From an uncultured Oscillospiraceae bacterium (lineage in GTDB: Bacteria > Bacillota > Clostridia > Oscillospirales > Acutalibacteraceae), in assembly GCA_900541905.1 (NCBI GenBank), contig UQLQ01000004.1, positions 62,001-126,000 of the forward strand: a stretch of DNA of 64,000 nt, read 5' to 3'. Position numbers and translations under genes: made by a program. Within the stretch, counting starts at the first letter, position 1. Each line of letters begins with the position of its first letter. The notes below the pieces were generated by a model. That model worked only from the letters and a program-made list of their open reading frames with translations, did not search any database and was not told the DNA's origin. Positions 62,677 through 64,000 of the stretch are shown piece by piece.

Positions 62677-64000
62677 ATGAACCTGAAGTCTTGTAACAAA
62701 GTTGAGACAAACCGTTATCAATTAGAAGTTGAAGTAGATGAACAATCATTTAACGACGCGTTAAATAGAACATACCATAAAGAAATTAAGAAAATCTCTT
62801 TGCCTGGCTTCCGTAAAGGTAAAGCTCCCAGATCTTTCGTTGAAAAATATTACGGCGAGCAAGTATTCTACGAAGGTGCTGTGAATGATATTTTCCCAGT
62901 TGCTTTTGAAGAAGCTGTAAAAGAATCTAAATTAGACGTAATTACAGACAACAACGATTTTGAAATTGTTGAAATTGGTAAACAAGGTTTTACTTTTAAA
63001 ATTTCCGTTATTACAAAACCGGAAGTAAATATTGCAAACTACAAAGGTCTAAAAATCGAACCAAAAGATCCGGAAGTAAAAGAGGAAGATATTGATGCTG
63101 AAATCAATAAAACTTTAGACCGTTATTCTCGTATGGTAACTATGGATAAAGCAGCTGAAAATGATGACATTGTTGTTATGGATTTTGAAGGCTCCATTGA
63201 TGGTGTTCCGTTTGAAGGCGGCGCTGCTGAAAACTATAGCCTAACACTTGGAACAAAAATGTTTATCCCTGGCTTTGAAGATCAATTGTTGGGCCACAAA
63301 GCCGGCGATGAAGTAGATGTAAACGTTTCTTTCCCGGAAGATTACCATGCGGCAGAATTGGCTGGCAAACCTGCTCTGTTTAAAGTAAAAATTCATGAAA
63401 TCAAAGGTAAAGAAACACCTGCATTTGATGATGAGTTTGTAAAAGATATCAGTGAATTTGATACTGTTGCAGAGTATAGAGAAGATGTAAGAAAGAAATT
63501 AGACGCAAAAGCACATGCAGACGTTGCTGCAGACATTGATAACCAATTGATGGAGCAACTAAATGACTTATTGGAAGCTGAAATTCCAGAGGCTATGATT
63601 GAACTTCAAATTGATGAAGAGCTTCGTGCATTTAACTTCCGTTTACAGTCTCAAGGCTTAAAGTTAGAAACATACATGCAATTGACCGGTACAAATCCAA
63701 AATCTTTGCGTGAACAATTCAGAGAACAGGCAGAACGTCAAGTGAAAATTCGTTTGGCTCTTGAAAAAATCGGTCAGTTAGAAAATATTACTGCTTCTGA
63801 TGAAGAAATTGAAGAAGAGTATAAAAATCTTTCCGAGCTGTACAAAACAGATATTGATAAAGTAAAAGCAATTATTTCCAGAGAAGGTCAGACAAAAGAT
63901 ATCATTGCAAGAAAAGCAATGAATCTTGTACGTGACGAAGCTGTTGTGGAAGTCAATAAAGACGAAAAGGCTGCAAAACCTGAAAAGACAACAAAATCCA
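62677..64000 (+). CDS. tig: Trigger factor (3-prime end outside the window)
   Basis: Ribosome-bound chaperone and peptidyl-prolyl isomerase. The visible 441 residues start after AGGAGGAAG. The ribosome-docking loop GFRKGKAP is at residues 44-51, the FKBP-type domain is about 150-240 (DDIVVMDFEGSIDG, GTKMFIPGFEDQL), and the helical C-terminal arms follow. The frame is still open at the end of the window in a lysine-rich tail. Confidence 0.97.
   Translation, partial: MNLKSCNKVETNRYQLEVEVDEQSFNDALNRTYHKEIKKISLPGFRKGKAPRSFVEKYYGEQVFYEGAVNDIFPVAFEEAVKESKLDVITDNNDFEIVEIGKQGFTFKISVITKPEVNIANYKGLKIEPKDPEVKEEDIDAEINKTLDRYSRMVTMDKAAENDDIVVMDFEGSIDGVPFEGGAAENYSLTLGTKMFIPGFEDQLLGHKAGDEVDVNVSFPEDYHAAELAGKPALFKVKIHEIKGKETPAFDDEFVKDISEFDTVAEYREDVRKKLDAKAHADVAADIDNQLMEQLNDLLEAEIPEAMIELQIDEELRAFNFRLQSQGLKLETYMQLTGTNPKSLREQFREQAERQVKIRLALEKIGQLENITASDEEIEEEYKNLSELYKTDIDKVKAIISREGQTKDIIARKAMNLVRDEAVVEVNKDEKAAKPEKTTKS

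Overview
The window looks like the chromosome of a low-GC, endospore-forming member of the Clostridia. The reasons are: AT-rich intergenic DNA, consensus sigma-A promoters with 17-bp spacers, GGAGG-type ribosome sites, many TTG/GTG starts, four sporulation loci (GerW, SpoVM, SipL-SpoIVA, SpoIVFA-SpoIVFB), an NfnAB-type transhydrogenase pair, and gene order known from Bacillus and Clostridium. No species is assigned. Almost everything is on the + strand; only rpmB is on the - strand. I see no tRNA, rRNA, CRISPR array, prophage or insertion sequence.

Layout. 1-1.6 kb: end of an unidentified gene, then hisH-hisF. 1.9-5.0 kb: a D,D-carboxypeptidase, pgi and a small P-loop protein. 5.2-9.4 kb: yceD-rpmF, then PDZ/radical-SAM DUF512 protein-der-plsY, with rpmB convergent. 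10-15.5 kb: M50 protease-scpA-scpB-DUF2953-gerW-second carboxypeptidase-rluB-GNAT-like gene. 15.6-29.5 kb: one long housekeeping run, yicC-remA-gmk-rpoZ-priA-def-fmt-yugP-rsmB-rlmN-stp-prkC-rsgA-thiN, ending in two tiny genes, a Cys-rich membrane peptide and a 30-aa SpoVM. 29.6-33.6 kb: a TetR regulator, then sipL-spoIVA. 33.9-42.5 kb: one 2,828-codon gene for a membrane-anchored, tandem-repeat surface protein behind a perfect sigma-A promoter. 42.7-48 kb: nfnA-nfnB and a 941-aa lipoprotein. 48.3-52.6 kb: spoIVFA-spoIVFB, a 100-bp tandem repeat carrying two promoters, and the TIGR03960/TIGR03936 radical-SAM pair. 52.6-60.3 kb: rplS with a structured leader, a glycosyltransferase-flippase pair, two signal peptidases, rbgA-rnhB-yraN and an M19 dipeptidase. 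60.3-64 kb: thrC, a metallophosphoesterase and trigger factor, cut by the window end.

How it fits together. The 15.6-29.5 kb run joins nucleotide and RNA-polymerase functions, replication restart, N-terminal protein processing, rRNA modification, Ser/Thr phosphosignalling, ribosome GTPase and thiamine salvage. Sporulation genes sit at several places and cover coat basement-layer assembly (SpoVM, SpoIVA, SipL), forespore-to-mother-cell signalling (SpoIVFA/FB) and germination (GerW).

The most unusual items are the giant repeat protein, whose roughly 200-residue units fall into a short and a long length class; the lipoprotein with four beta repeats and a helical segment; the 100-bp duplicated hairpin/promoter element, whose promoter half recurs in front of tig; and the spoVM gene with its small hydrophobic neighbour.
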